DNA from: Cordylochernes scorpioides | Lineage: Eukaryota > Arthropoda > Arachnida > Pseudoscorpiones > Chernetidae | DNA length: 64,000 nucleotides | Reading direction: 5' to 3' | NCBI GenBank assembly: GCA_030710605.1 | Contig: CP092864.1 | Location: forward strand, 145,017,261 to 145,081,260 | In this document: positions 1-11,787 of the stretch, one piece after another | Numbering within the stretch: the stretch's first letter is position 1 | How the letters are laid out: each line of letters starts with the position of its first letter | The notes under the pieces: model-generated | Database searches by the model: none | Told to the model about the DNA's origin: nothing | What the model saw: the letters and a program-made list of their open reading frames with translations, nothing else | Made by a program: the position numbers and the translations under genes

Positions 1-1738
1 ATCTCACTCTGTACAGATGCTTCAGATCGAGCAGTTGGATCAGTTTTCCAACAGCTTGACAATAATACATGGAAACCAATAGATTTTTCTCTAAAAAATT
101 AAATCCTGCTCAATGCAATTATAGTACATATGATAGAGAGCTTCTCGCAATATATTTGTCTATCAAATTCTTCAAGCACCTGCTTGAGGCACGTGAATTT
201 ACAATTTTGACTGATCACAAACCTTTAATTTACGCATTCAAACAAAAAAATGAGAAAGCTTCTCCTATACAATTAAGACATCTACAATACATCTCCCAAT
301 TCACTACTGACATCAAGTACATAAAAGGTACTGACAACATAATCGCCGATGCTCTGTCCAGAGTTGATGCTATCACAACTATCGACTATGAAGAGATCGC
401 CAAAGAACAAATTGGTGATTCAGAACTACAAAACCTGATATCAAAGAATACCTCTCTAAAATTTAAGCAATGCCCACTACAATCATGCAAATTGTTATGG
501 TGCGACGTGTCTACCAATAATATTAGACCATTCATTCCAATTAAATTCCGAATGATGGTTTTTAAGAACTTCCACGAACTCTCACACCCAGGCATCAAAG
601 CCACTACTAAACAAATAACATCAATATTTATTTGGCCTAATATGAATAAAGACATTAGGAAATGGGCTCAAGCTTGTGTCAACTGCCAAAAGTGCAAGGT
701 GTCGATACACACGAAATCAGAAATAGGCAAATATAAAGAAGTGGATGAAAGATTTAGTGTTGTGCACATCGATCTAATTGGTCCTTTATCTCCATCGAAT
801 GGCAACATCTACTGTCTGACCTGTATCGATAGGTACACCAGCTGGATGGAAGTTGTTCCGCTACCAGATATGAAGTCTGAAACGGTGGCGAGAGCGTTCT
901 ACGAAAACTGGATTGTTAGATTTGGAGCACCGCATACAGTGATATCAGATCAAGGCAAGCAGTTTACTTCTCAACTTTTCAAAGATTTAACAACGCTGTG
1001 TGGTATCAAACTTCGTCATTCCACGGCGTATCACCCTCAGTGTAACGGGAAGATCGAAAGGCTTCATAGAACCATTAAAACTGTCATTCGTGCCCACAAT
1101 AATATTAAGTGGACAGAAACGCTGCCAACAGTTCTCCTAGGCTTGCGTGCTGTGCTATTAACAAAGATAACAACCATTCTTTGTCTCAAATGGTATATGG
1201 CAACACCATCAGACTGCCTGGCGAATTCTTTGATGATTCTAAACATCCCCTGGATGCAAAGGAATTTGTTCAACAGCTTCAAAAGCAAATGGAATTGCTC
1301 AAACCCTTGAATGAAAAACATCATTCAAAGACTAAAGTATTTGTCCATAAAGTTCTGAAAACATGTTCACATGTATTTATCAGGACAGATCGAGTGAAGA
1401 AACCTCTGGAACCACCATATGAGGGACCCTTCCCAGTCCTTGATAGAACAGACAAGTACTTCACACTCAAAGTGAATGGAAGAAATGTGACCATATCGAT
1501 TGACCGATTGCGACCTGCTTACTTACTGGCAGATTCGGACAATCTAACTTCAGAACACCCTACTGCAGCAAGACCGATCGTGTCGGGAGCGCTGCCTTCT
1601 ACATCGTTCCAACAGAATCCTGACCCACCAGATGTGGAGAAGTACATAGAATTCCAAGGAACAGGATCGGCACCAGACCTGACTAGGACAAGATCGGGGA
1701 GAATAATCAAGAAACCCGTGAGATTTAAGGAGCAATAG
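1..1738 (+). pseudogene. Ty3/gypsy retrotransposon pol, 3' half (RNase H and integrase), frameshifted
   Basis: The reading frame is open from the first base, so the element starts outside the window. Frame 1 gives the beginning of RNase H (CTDAS motif). A one-base loss in a T run near 91-95 shifts the rest of RNase H (DHKPL, then DALSR) into frame 3. The integrase follows: an HHCC zinc module (about 570-690) and a DDE core with aspartates near 768 and 948 and the glutamate near 1055. A second shift near 1150 moves the C-terminal part, including the GPF module, into frame 2, where it runs to the stop at 1736-1738. Family knowledge: this integrase inserts the cDNA of a Ty3/gypsy element. Two frameshifts mean the copy is dead. 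No env frame follows; the LTR comes soon after. Confidence 0.93.
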
Positions 1739-1846
1739 ACTATATATATCCTTTTTATTTTTTCTTGTCTACATTGATGATGTATATATATTGTAATTAA
1801 CCACTTTGTGCACCGAATCGTGACTTCGCCACTGGAAGGGGAGTAC

Positions 1847-2110
1847 TGTGGGGGCCGAGAGACTTCCTGCCTGCCTGCTGGGATGACGGACCACGCCGTC
1901 AGCAAACATACAAGCGGGGACATGAAATAGGATATGACCACCGCTGTGCGGCGGAGATCAGCGGAATTGAAGGAGAACCAGAATAGACATTCTAGGGTGT
2001 TGTCCTTTTTGTCTTCCTCTAAAAATGTAGCTAAGAAGTAATACCAATAAAACAATAACTTTGAAATACTTTCTGAGCCATCGCTGGACTAATAAATCGA
2101 CACACTACAC
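1847..2110 (+). repeat. 3' LTR of the gypsy fragment
   Basis: A purine tract (GGAAGGGGAGTA, about 1834-1845) directly precedes TGTGGGGGCC at 1847, which is the usual polypurine tract/LTR junction. The segment carries an AATAAA signal near 2046 and ends near ACACAC, where a 75-bp tandem array begins. The 5' LTR lies outside the window, so the exact right end is uncertain. The insertion appears to abut or lie inside the array. Confidence 0.6.
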
Positions 2111-2634
2111 ACTATGGGCAAAACTTAAGAAGTTGTATCTTTTAGCATGTATATCGAGATTCAGACGATAACTCTGAAAGTTACACTCATGGACAAAACT
2201 TAAGAAGGTGTATCTTTTAACATGTATATCGAGATTCAGACAATACCTCTGAAAGTTACACTCATAAACAAAACTTAAGGAAGTTGCACCTTTTAGCATG
2301 TATATCGGGATTCAGACAATAACTCTGAAAGTTACACTCATGGACAAAACTAAAGAAGTTGTATCTTTTAGCATGTATATCGAGATTCAGACAATACCTC
2401 TGAAAGTTACACTCATAAACAAAACTTAAGGAAGTTGCACCTTTTAGCATGTATATCGGGATTCAGACAATAACTCTGAAAGATACACTCATGGACAAAA
2501 CTTAAGTAAGTTGTACCTTTTAGCATGTATATCGAGATTCAGACAATAACTCTGAAAGATACACTCAAACAAAATTTAAGAAGTTGTACCTTTCAGCATT
2601 TATATCGAGATTCAAACAATAACTCTGAGAGATA
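2111..2634 (+). repeat. 75-bp tandem array (about 7 copies), derived from a Tc1-like MITE end
   Basis: Units begin near 2111, 2185, 2260 and 2336, spaced 74-76 bp. Each unit starts with a variant of CACTCATGGACAAAACTTA, then AAGTTGTACCTTTTAGCATG and a GATTCAGACAATAACTCTG block. The same unit forms a reverse-oriented array at 13027-13975 and occurs three times in the MITE at 57445-57800, where its start is the terminal inverted repeat. Short open frames on the minus strand here are repeat artefacts. Confidence 0.9.
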
Positions 2635-2715
2635 TTTGATACACAGTGACCTTTATTAAAGACATACAAGATAACTTAGTGTAAACAAAATTGAGCTGCT
2701 TCATTCCTGATTGGT
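2635..2715 (+). repeat. Unique internal segment of the 75-bp-repeat MITE family
   Basis: The block with ACAGTGACCTTTATTAAAGA and GTGTAAACAAAATTGAG that follows the array recurs near 57665-57725, and in reverse near 54700-54770. In all three places it sits next to 75-bp units, so it belongs to the element rather than to the flank. Confidence 0.65.
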
Positions 2716-2878
2716 TCATCTGACCTCTCAGCTATTCTTGATGTGATGTCGAATTGATCCTGCTCGCTACCACGGCGATCCGAAAGCTTCTTTCGTCCAT
2801 TAACAAAAAAATATAAATAAAAATAAAATATAAATGTATATTAAATTTATAAATATAATGGCCATCTATCGATAAAAT

Positions 2879-4526
2879 GTGTAACAAATAAATGTACTGG
2901 CAATATGTTTATTATCAATAATATCATCAAATATTATCTCTACAGACCTTACTGCAATGATATAAGTTATTGAATGAGAGGGTGTAACAAATAAATGTAC
3001 TGGCAATGTGTTTCTTTTCAATAATATCATCAAATATTATCTCTACAGACCTTACTGCAATGATATAAGTTATTGAATGAGAGGGTGTAACAAATAAATG
3101 TACTGGCAATGTGTTTATTATCAATAATATCATCAAATATTATCTCTACAGACCTTACTGCAATGATATAAGTTATTGAATGAGAGGGTTGTAACAAATA
3201 AATGTACTGGCAATGTGTTTATTATCAATAATATCATCAAATATTATCTCTACAGACCTTACTGCAATGATATAAGTTATTGAATGAGAGGGTGTAGCAA
3301 ATAAATGTACTGGCAATGTGTTTATTATCAATAATATCATCAAATATTATCTCTACAGACCTTACTGCAATGATATAAGTTATTGAATGAGAGGGTGTAA
3401 CAAATAAATGTACTGGCAATGTGTTTATTTCCAATAATGTCATCAAATATTATCTCTACAGACCTTACTACAATGATATAAGTTATTGAATGAGAGGGTG
3501 TAACAAATAAATGTACTGGCAATGTGTTTATTTCCAATAATATCATCAAATATTATCTCTACAGACCTTACTGCAATGATATAAGTTATTGAATGAGAGG
3601 GTGTAACAAATAAATGTACTGGCAATGTGTTTATTATCAATAATATCATCAAATATTATCTCTACAGACCTTACTGCAATGATATAAGTTATTGAATGAG
3701 AGGGTGTAACAAATGAATGTACTGGCAATGTGTTTATTTTCAATAATGTCATCAAATATTATCTCTACAGACCTTACTGCAATGATATAAGTTATTGAAT
3801 GAGAGGGTGTAACAAATAAATGTACTGGCAATGTGTTTATTATCAATAATATCATCAAATATTATCTCTACAGACCTCACTGCAATGATATAAGTTATTG
3901 AATGAGAGGGTGTAACAAATAAATTTACTGGCAATGTGTTTATTTTCAATAATATCATCAAATATTATCTCTACAGACCTTACTGCAATGATATAAGTTA
4001 TTGAATGAGAGGGTGTAACAAATAAATGTACTGGCAATGTGTTTATTTCCAATAATATCATCAAATATTATCTCTACAGACCTTACTGCAATGATATAAG
4101 TTATTGAATGAGATGGTGTAACAAATAAATGTACTGGCAATGTGTTTATTTCCAATAATGTCATCAAATATTATCTCTACAGACCTTACTGCAATGATAT
4201 AAGTTATTGAATAAGAGGGTGTAACAAATAAATTTGCTGGCAATGTGTTTCTTTCCAATAATGTCATCAAATATTATCTCTACAGACCTTACTGCAATGA
4301 TATAAGTTATTGAATGAGAGGGTGTAACAAATACATTTACTGGCAATGTGTTTCTTTTCAATAATGTCATCAAATATTATCTCTACAGACCTTACTGCAA
4401 TGATATAAGTTATTGAATGAGAGGGTGTAACAAATACATTTACTGGCAATGTGTTTCTTTTCAATAATATCATCAAATATTATCTCTACAGACCTTACTG
4501 CAATGATAGAAGTTATTGAATGATAG
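2879..4526 (+). repeat. 103-bp tandem array (about 16 copies)
   Basis: Copies are very similar and spaced exactly 103 bp. A unit runs from TGTAACAAATAAATGTACTG through ATCAAATATTATCTCTACAG to GTTATTGAATGAGAGGG. A single inverted unit lies at about 4800-4905. The unit aligns loosely with an arm of the foldback MITE family (see 23498-23760), and the left flank resembles that family's outer flank. The 69-aa minus-strand frames repeating every 103 bp are artefacts. Confidence 0.93.
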
Positions 4527-4741
4527 ATGAAAATTGAATTTATAAATTTAATTAACTAATATATATATATATTTTATGAAACCATATTTGTGGAAGAACT
4601 TTGCTCAATGCAATACTATGAAATTATATATGTATGCATCTCTACAAGCCTATAAGCTTATGTCCATAGATTCACTAAACACCCCTAAGCTGCTTTCTCT
4701 AGAAAATACAGGGTATATCCCAATCCCATACAATAGTAGAG

Positions 4742-4905
4742 CAGTCTAGAGGTTAATTTCGGCGAAACCGCTGAAAGTGTTTACTACTGATGAGCCAAGC
4801 CTCTCGTTCAATAACTTATACCATTGCAGCAAGGTCTGTAGAGATAATATTTGATAATATTATTGAAAAGAAACACATATTTTGCCATTCAAATAATTTG
4901 TTACA
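4742..4905 (+). mobile_element. Foldback MITE arm; inverted partner of the 103-bp units
   Basis: It begins with CGGCGAAACCGCTGAAAG and ACTGATGAGCCAAGC, as in the foldback MITE family, and runs without a break into a reverse-complement copy of the 103-bp unit (CCATTGCAGCAAGGTCTG, then the ATAATATTTGATAATATT block). The array and this arm together make one large inverted-repeat element in which only one arm was amplified. Confidence 0.65.
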
Positions 4906-4955
4906 ATTTTTATAAATGTATATGTTCGTTTTCGAAAATTTTGACATATCCATAT

Positions 4956-5133
4956 TGCCACGTGGAAAATTAGGAGCGACCCAACTTCGGGTTGACACAG
5001 CAATATATTTAATGCAAGAACAAACTATGAATGATAAACAAAAGATGAACAACGAGGGAAGTTTCACAGAGTAGCAAAATATAAACATAAAAAATGATAC
5101 TCTGTTAATAAAAATAATACATAATTTGTTACA
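4956..5133 (-). repeat. TRIM 3' LTR
   Basis: 178 bp, TG...CA on the minus strand, carrying an AAATA-rich polyadenylation-like stretch before its last 60 bp. It is shorter than the partner copy because it lacks an insert of about 85 bp. A related segment lies at 29645-29880. Confidence 0.7.
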
Positions 5134-5458
5134 TAGCTCCTTCCCTATGAGAGCTGTGACCCACAGCTTGCAATTATTGTCGTTATTGACATGTATCTGA
5201 CGTGCTTCTGTCATGGATTCCATCGAAGTCTTGGAACTTTGTCCCTAGTACCTTTTCCTCCCGTTTCTTGTGGCGTGAAGAGCGGCTTTATCGTCGTCTA
5301 TAGGGTCATCGTCATCTTGGAGGGAAGTCTTGGCTTTGACACGGCAAGGGAATCTTGGAGCCAGTCTCTGAAAATGTAGATCACAGCACCCATGGCTTCA
5401 AGGTCTTCTCGGCGATATTCAGTTTGTCTTCCCAATCTACCCAGCATCTCCACCAAAA

Positions 5459-5721
5459 TGCCACGTTGAAAATTAGGAAATACATTCTTCGGGATGAAAC
5501 AGCAATTTATTTAAGGTAAGAACAAACTATGAACAACCCCAGAACTATAATAGAAAAGCTGAGACAATGGAACCTAATAGAGATCGTTTAAACGACTTGA
5601 GGAATAAGCAACAACAACAAACTATGAAGGATAACAAAAATAAGCAAAGAGGGAAGTTTACAGAGTAGCAAATAATAAACATTATAATGATATTCTGTTA
5701 ATAAAATAATACTTTGTTACA
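5459..5721 (-). repeat. TRIM 5' LTR
   Basis: 263 bp, TG...CA on the minus strand. It differs from the 3' copy by many substitutions and an extra segment at about 5545-5630, so the insertion is old. Confidence 0.7.
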
Positions 5722-5725
5722 ATAT

Positions 5726-6734
5726 GATACATTTTAAAGAATAAAGATTCATATACAAAGGGATTCACCATCATAGTTTCTCACCACAGAATTCACAAAT
5801 CAGTTCACTAACAGTAATGTGCATCTTTGAGGGAATGAGAAATGTTAATCATGACAAGTATGATTTCTATTCATCATTACACAACGAGAACAACTATATA
5901 AATAAATTTTAAATAAAGAATATGCTTTTAAATCATTGTAGGGCTATCACCAGTGACGTATTTCCATAAAACATGTTCATAACATAATAAAATGTTATTA
6001 GACCAGTTGATAGACAATAGATATATTGCTTTATCTGTATATAATTTCTTTAGAAAAGCTATGAAAAAAGCGGATCTGATAAATTAGTCTTCCCATTATA
6101 ATGAAAATTAATCTTCAAATTTTTTTTCTTCTTTTCTTCTTTTGTTAGAGCATGCTTTTTACTGCATTTCATTTAATATTGTACATATAAAACATCCACT
6201 TAACTTGACCATTGTTGTCTACACTCTGGAGAATCCGTGTAAGACCAATGGGTTCTTGATAAAGACTTTGTATGTGTTATTGGACCGGTTAGTCGTGACA
6301 AGAGCCTGTATCCTGTTGTCAACTGACAAGTAGAAAGGATCTTTTGGAATCTTTTTGCATTGTCTCTTTTTTCGTAATGATTCAGGTACGGTTTTTTAAA
6401 CGATTCAAGGAGTTTTGTGAACACAATAAAGTACTGTTGACCACTGAGAACTGCTCCGATAAGTATTTTCCCAGAAAGATTAAGAGGAGACGTGAATAAA
6501 GTTCTCCAAAAAGCCATTAAAAGATGTCCAGTGGAAATAATTGGCGAGGAGATCCAAAGAGTGAGAAACCACCGCTATAAATTAGAGAGGAGGAAGCAAT
6601 AAAGCTAAAGATAGAATTGGGGGGGGGGGGGGGGGGTAGCTGGTGTAGTCTTGCCAAGTTTACCTTTTCTTTTAGTCGAACCGAGTTTTATGGTGGGAAT
6701 TGTTCCAATGTCATCGAGTCTCAATTTCTGTTAG
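5726..6734. other. No gene seen
   Basis: AT-rich sequence with short chance frames. A 105-aa minus-strand frame (6200-6517) resembles no family I recognise and has no start or splice context. An 18-base G run is listed separately. Confidence 0.6.
6619..6636 (+). repeat. Poly-G run, 18 G
   Basis: An uninterrupted run of 18 guanines in AT-rich surroundings. It could form a G-quadruplex, and its length is likely to vary or be misread in sequencing. Confidence 0.95.
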
Positions 6735-7770
6735 GGCCTTACAGTGGACGATGTTTTAAATCTGTATTAGGGTCTTTATAGATGTAGAATATTATTGATG
6801 TGACCTCACAGTGGACGATGTTTTACCTCTGTATTAGGGTCTTTATAGATGTAGAATATTATTGATGTGGCCTCACAGTGGACGATGTTTTACCTCTGTA
6901 TTGGGGTCTTCACAGATGTAGAATATCATTGATATGGCCTCACAGTGGACGATGTTTTACCTCTGTATTAGGGTCTTTATAGATGTAGAATATTATTGAT
7001 GTGACTTCACAGTGGACGATGTTTTACCTCTGTACTAGGGCCTTTATAGATGTAGAATCTTATTGATATGGCCCCTCACAGTGGACGATGTTTCACCTCT
7101 GTATTAGGGCCTTTATAGATGTAGAATCTTATTGATATGGCCCCTCACAGTGGACGATGTTTTACCTCTGTATTAGGGCCTTTATAGATGTAGAATCTTA
7201 TTGATATGGCCCCTCACAGTGGACGATGTTTTACCTCTGTATTAGGGTATTTATAAATGTAGAATATTATTGATGTGGCCTCACAGTGGACGATGTTTTA
7301 CCTCTGTATTAGGGCCTTTATAGATGTAGAATATTATTGATGTGGCCTCACAGTGGACGATGTTTTACCTCTGTATTAGGGTCTTTATAGATGTAGAATC
7401 CTATTAATGTGGCCTCACAGTGGACGATGTTTTACCTCTGTATTAGGATCTTTATAGATGTAGAATATTATTGATGTGGCCTCACAGTGGACGATGTTTT
7501 ACCTCTGTATTAGGGTCTTTATAGATGTGGAATATTATTGATGTGGGGCCTCACAGTGGACGATGTTTTACCTCTGTATTAGGGTCTTTATAGATGTGGA
7601 ATCTTATTGATATGGCCTTACAGTGGACTATGTTTTACCTCTGTATTAGGGCCTTTATAGATTTAGAATATTATTGATATGGCCTTATAGTGGACGATGT
7701 TTTACCTCTGTATTAGGGTCTTTATAGATGTAGAATATTATTGATGTGGTCACGCAGTGAACGATGTGGA
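6735..7770 (+). repeat. 67-bp tandem array (about 15 copies)
   Basis: Unit: CCTCACAGTGGACGATGTTT, TACCTCTGTATTAGGGTCTT, TATAGATGTAGAATATTATT, GATGTGG. Copies differ by a few substitutions and 1-3 bp indels. The array decays at its right end (CACGCAGTGAACGATGTGG). I see no relative elsewhere in the window. Confidence 0.92.
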
Positions 7771-8084
7771 GAGAGATTAAAACTACTTTATCATCATTTT
7801 TCACGAAGGATTATAGTGTCTTAAAACTAACAAATATATAGGTCGAACAAAGAGAGTATGCGGAAGACCCACCTTAGTAGTATTAAAGTGATTCGATGAC
7901 AGTTAAGGCCCTTGATGATGGCAGAGGCGTTGAGATGGCACCGGCCGTAAAGGACGAGGCCGTTCACCTGTGAACACAGCCAGGTGGAGCTAGATGGGCT
8001 GAAGACATGTTTGGGTATTCAGAAAGTCAGTTGTTACCTGTGAGGTTGGAATATACGCATATGCAGAAGGACTTTGAGATATAG
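7771..8084. other. Spacer between two arrays
   Basis: About 310 bp with no recognisable gene or repeat. Composition is more balanced than in the neighbours (for example GATGGCACCGGCCGTAAAGG near 7935). Confidence 0.5.
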
Positions 8085-10610
8085 TGAAGTATAAAAGATA
8101 CTTTAAGAAGCCATATAGCCATATAAGCCACACTGGATAGTCAACGATAGTAGAAAAAGTTACAAACACCATCATGGATAGTCAAAGATAGAAGAAAAAG
8201 TTACAAACACCATCATGGATAGTAAAAGATAGTAGAAGAAACCACACAAAAGAAGAGAGACCATTATGACTGGTTAAAGATAGTGGAAGGACCCACACAG
8301 ACCATCATAAATAGTAGAAGAAGCCATACAGACCATCATGGCTAATCAAAGATAGTAGAAGAAGCCACACAGACCATCATGGCTAATCAACAATAGTGGA
8401 AAAAAGAAGCCACACAGACCATCATGGCTAATCAAAGATAGTAGAAGAAGCCACACAGACCATCATAACTAGACAAAGATTGTGGAAGAAGCCACATAGA
8501 CCATCATGGCTAGTCAAAGATAGTAGAAGAAGCCACACAGACCATCAAGACTAGTCAAAGATAGTAGAAGAAGCCACACAGACCATCATGGCTAATCAAC
8601 AATAGTGTAAAAAAGAAGCCACACAGACCATCATGGCTAGTCAAATATAGTGGAAGAAGCCACATAGACCATCAAGACTAGTCAAAGATAGTAGAAGAAG
8701 CCACACAGACCATCATGGCTAATCAAAGATAGTAGAAGAAGCCAAGCAGACCATCATGGCTAGTCAAAGGTAGTGGAAGAAGCCACACAGACCATCATGG
8801 CTAATCAACAATAGTGGAAAAAAGAAGCCACACAGACCATCATGGCTAGTCAAAGATAGTGGAAGAAGCCACATAGACCATCAAGACTAGTCAAAGATAG
8901 TAGAAGAAGCCACACAGACCATCATGGCTAATCAAAGATAGTAGAAGAAGCCAAGCAGACCATCATGGCTAGTTAAAGATAGTAGAAGAAGCCACACAGA
9001 CCATCATGGCTAATCAACAATAGTGGAAAAAAGAAGCCACACAGACCATCATGGCTAGTCAAAGATAGTGGAAGAAGCCACATAGACCATCAAGACTAGT
9101 CAAAGATAGTAAAAGAAGCCACACAGACCATCATGGCTAATCAAAGATAGTAGAAGAAGCCAAGCAGACCATCATGGCTAGTCAAAGATAGTGGAAGAAG
9201 CCACACAGACCATCATGGCTAATCAACAATAGTGGAAAAAAGAAGCCACACAGACCATCATGGCTAGTCAAAGATAGTGGAAGAAGCCACATAGACCATC
9301 AAGACTAGTCAAAGATAGTAGAAGAAAAGCCACACAGACCTTCATAACTAGACAAAGATTGTGGAAGAAGCCACATAGACCATCAAGACTAGTCAAAGAT
9401 AGTAGAAGAAGCCACACAGACCATCATGGCTAATCAACAATAGTGTAAAAAAGAAGCCACACAGACCATCATGGCTAGTCAAAGATAGTGGAAGAAGCCA
9501 CATAGACCATCAAGACTAGTCAAAGATAGTAGAAGAAGCCACACAGACCATCATGGCTAATCAAAGATAGTAGAAGAAGCCAAGCAGACCATCATGGCTA
9601 GTCAAAGATAGTGGAAGAAGCCACACAGACCATCATGGCTAATCAACAATAGTGGAAAAAAGAAGCCACACAGACCATCATGGCTAGTCAAAGATAGTGG
9701 AAGAAGCCACATAGACCATCAAGACTAGTCAAAGATAGTATAAGAAGTCACACAGACCATCATGGCTAATCAAAGATAGTAGAAGAAGCCAAGCAGACCA
9801 TCATGGCTAGTTAAAGATAGTAGAAAAAGCCACACAGACCATCATGGCTAATCAACAATAGTGGAAAAAAGAAGCCACACAGACCATCATGGCTAGTCAA
9901 AGATAGTGGAAGAAGCCACATAGACCATCAAGACTAGTCAAAGATAGTAGAAGAAGCCACACAGACCGTCATGGCTAATCAAAGATAGTAGAAGAAGCCA
10001 AGCAGACCATCATGGCTAGTCAAAGATAGTGGAAGAAGCCACACAGACCATCATGGCTAATCAACAATAGTGGAAAAAAGAAGCCACACAGACCATCATG
10101 GCTAGTCAAAGATAGTGGAAGAAGCCACATAGACCATCAAGACTAGTCAAAGATAGTAGAATAAGCCACACAGACCATCATGGCTAATCAAAGATAGTAG
10201 AAGAAGCCAAGCAGACCATCATGGCTAGTCAAAGATAGTAGAAGAAGCCACACAGACCATCATGACTAGTTAAAGATAGTAGAAGAAGCCACACAGACCA
10301 TCATGACTAGTTAAATATTGTGGAAGAAGCCACACAGACCATCATGACTAGTCAAAGATTGTGGAAGAAGCCACAAAGACCATCATGGCTTTTCAAGGAT
10401 TGTGTAAGAAGCCACACAGAACACATCATGACTAGTCAAAGATTGTGGAAGAAGCAACATAGACCATCATGGCTAATCAAGGATAGTGGAAGAAGCCATA
10501 GTGGGAAATACAATACATATAATGACTAGTCAAAGATAGTGGAAAATTAAGCCACACAGTTTATCATAGCTAGTCAAATATAGTAGAAGAAGCTATATAG
10601 ACCATCATGG
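8085..10610 (+). repeat. 41-bp tandem array with 209-bp higher-order structure
   Basis: The basic unit is about 41 bp (TCAAAGATAGTAGAAGAAGC followed by CACACAGACCATCATGGCTAA). From about 8740 to 10210 five different units recur as a block: the marker GCCAAGCAGACC occurs at intervals of 209-210 bp or twice that. One unit per block is lengthened to 45 bp (AACAATAGTGGAAAAAAGAA). Units are more degenerate at both edges. Confidence 0.93.
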
Positions 10611-11781
10611 ATGGTAAAAAAAAGAGAGAGAGAGGAGTCACATCGACCATCGGTTCTGCAAGGGCAGTGAAATGAGCCACACGGCAACAATGAGAAATCC
10701 TTAACAATAATAGAGCGCGACTCAGACTATCTTAGTTCATGACAATGTAATGAGCCACACAGATCATCGTTGTCAGTCAAGGACAATGGAAAGAACCATA
10801 AAAACTATCGTGGTTAGTCAATGATAGTGAAAGGAGCCACGAAGATCATCGTGGTCAATCAAGGAGATTAAAAAGAGACAAAAAACAAACAAACATCGTG
10901 GCCATTTAAGGAGAGTGAAAGGGGCACAAAGAACATCGTGGTCATTTAAGGACAGTGAAAGGAGCACAACGAACATCGTGGTCATTTAAGGAGAGTAAAA
11001 GGAGCACAAAGAACATCGTGGTCATTTAAGGAGAGTGAAAGGAGCACAAAGAACATTGTGGTCACTTAAAGATAGCGAAAGGAGCACAAAGAACATCGTG
11101 TTCATTTAAGGACAGTGAAAGGAGCACCAAGAACATCGTGGTCATTCAAGAATAGAGAATGGAGCTACAAAGACCATCGTGGTATTTTATGGACAGTGAA
11201 AGGAGCTACAAATACCACCGTGTTCATTTAAGGATAGTGAAAGGAGCCACAAAGAACTTCGTGGACATTTAATTATAGCGAAAGGAGTACAAAGAACATC
11301 GTGGTCATTTAAAGAGAGGGAAAGGAGCACAAATAACATCGTGGTCATTTAAAGAGAGGGAAAGGAGCACAAATAACTTCGTGGACATTTAATTATAGCG
11401 AAAGGAGTACAAAGAACATCGTGGTCATTTAAAGAGAGGGAAAGGAGCACAAATAACATCGTGGTCATTTAAAGAGAGGGAAAGGAGACACAATAACTAT
11501 CGTTGTCAGTTAAAGACAGTGGAAGGAGCTCCTAGATTATCATGGTCAGCCAAAGACAGTGGAAGGAGCCCCAAAAATCATCGTTGTCAGTTAAAGACAA
11601 TGGAAGGAGCCCCTAGATTATCACGGTCAGCCAAAGACAGTGGAAGGCGTCGCATAGATTATCTTGGCCAGCCAAAGACAGTGGAAGGAGCCCCTAGATT
11701 ATCATGGTCAGCCAAAGACAGTGGAAGGCGTCGCATAGATTATCGTGTTCAGACAAAGACAGTGGGAGACAGACTCAGTGG
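10611..11781 (+). repeat. Diverged about 40-bp array, continuing the 41-bp array
   Basis: Units such as GGTCATTTAAGGAGAGTGAA, AGGAGCACAAAGAACATCGT, and later GGTCAGCCAAAGACAGTGGA, AGGAGCCCCTAGATTATCAT. The AGTGGAAG/AAGCCAC core links them to the 41-bp units. The array ends within about 10 bp of the splice donor of the PDZ exon, so it fills the start of the downstream intron. Plus-strand frames here (for example 11519-12055) are artefacts. Confidence 0.85.
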
Positions 11782-11787
11782 CATTAC

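Larger units (their letters stand above)
4956..5721 (-). mobile_element. TRIM-like miniature LTR retrotransposon
   Basis: Two diverged direct repeats, 4956-5133 and 5459-5721, both begin (minus strand) TGTAACAAA and end ACGTGGCA or ACGTTGCA-like, and flank a 325-bp interior. After the 5' copy comes TTTTGGTGGAGATGCTG, a TGG-start tRNA-primer-type site. Before the 3' copy is the purine tract AGGGAAGGAG. A 4-bp duplication ATAT lies on both sides (4952-4955 and 5722-5725). No protein domain is recognisable inside, so movement would need proteins from elsewhere. Confidence 0.75.

Noticed and set aside
2927..4476. Series of 69-aa minus-strand frames spaced 103 bp
   Set aside because: Each is one translated satellite unit plus part of the next.
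4816..5223. 135-aa minus-strand frame
   Set aside because: It runs from the TRIM interior across its 3' LTR into a MITE arm, so it crosses element borders and shows no known domain.
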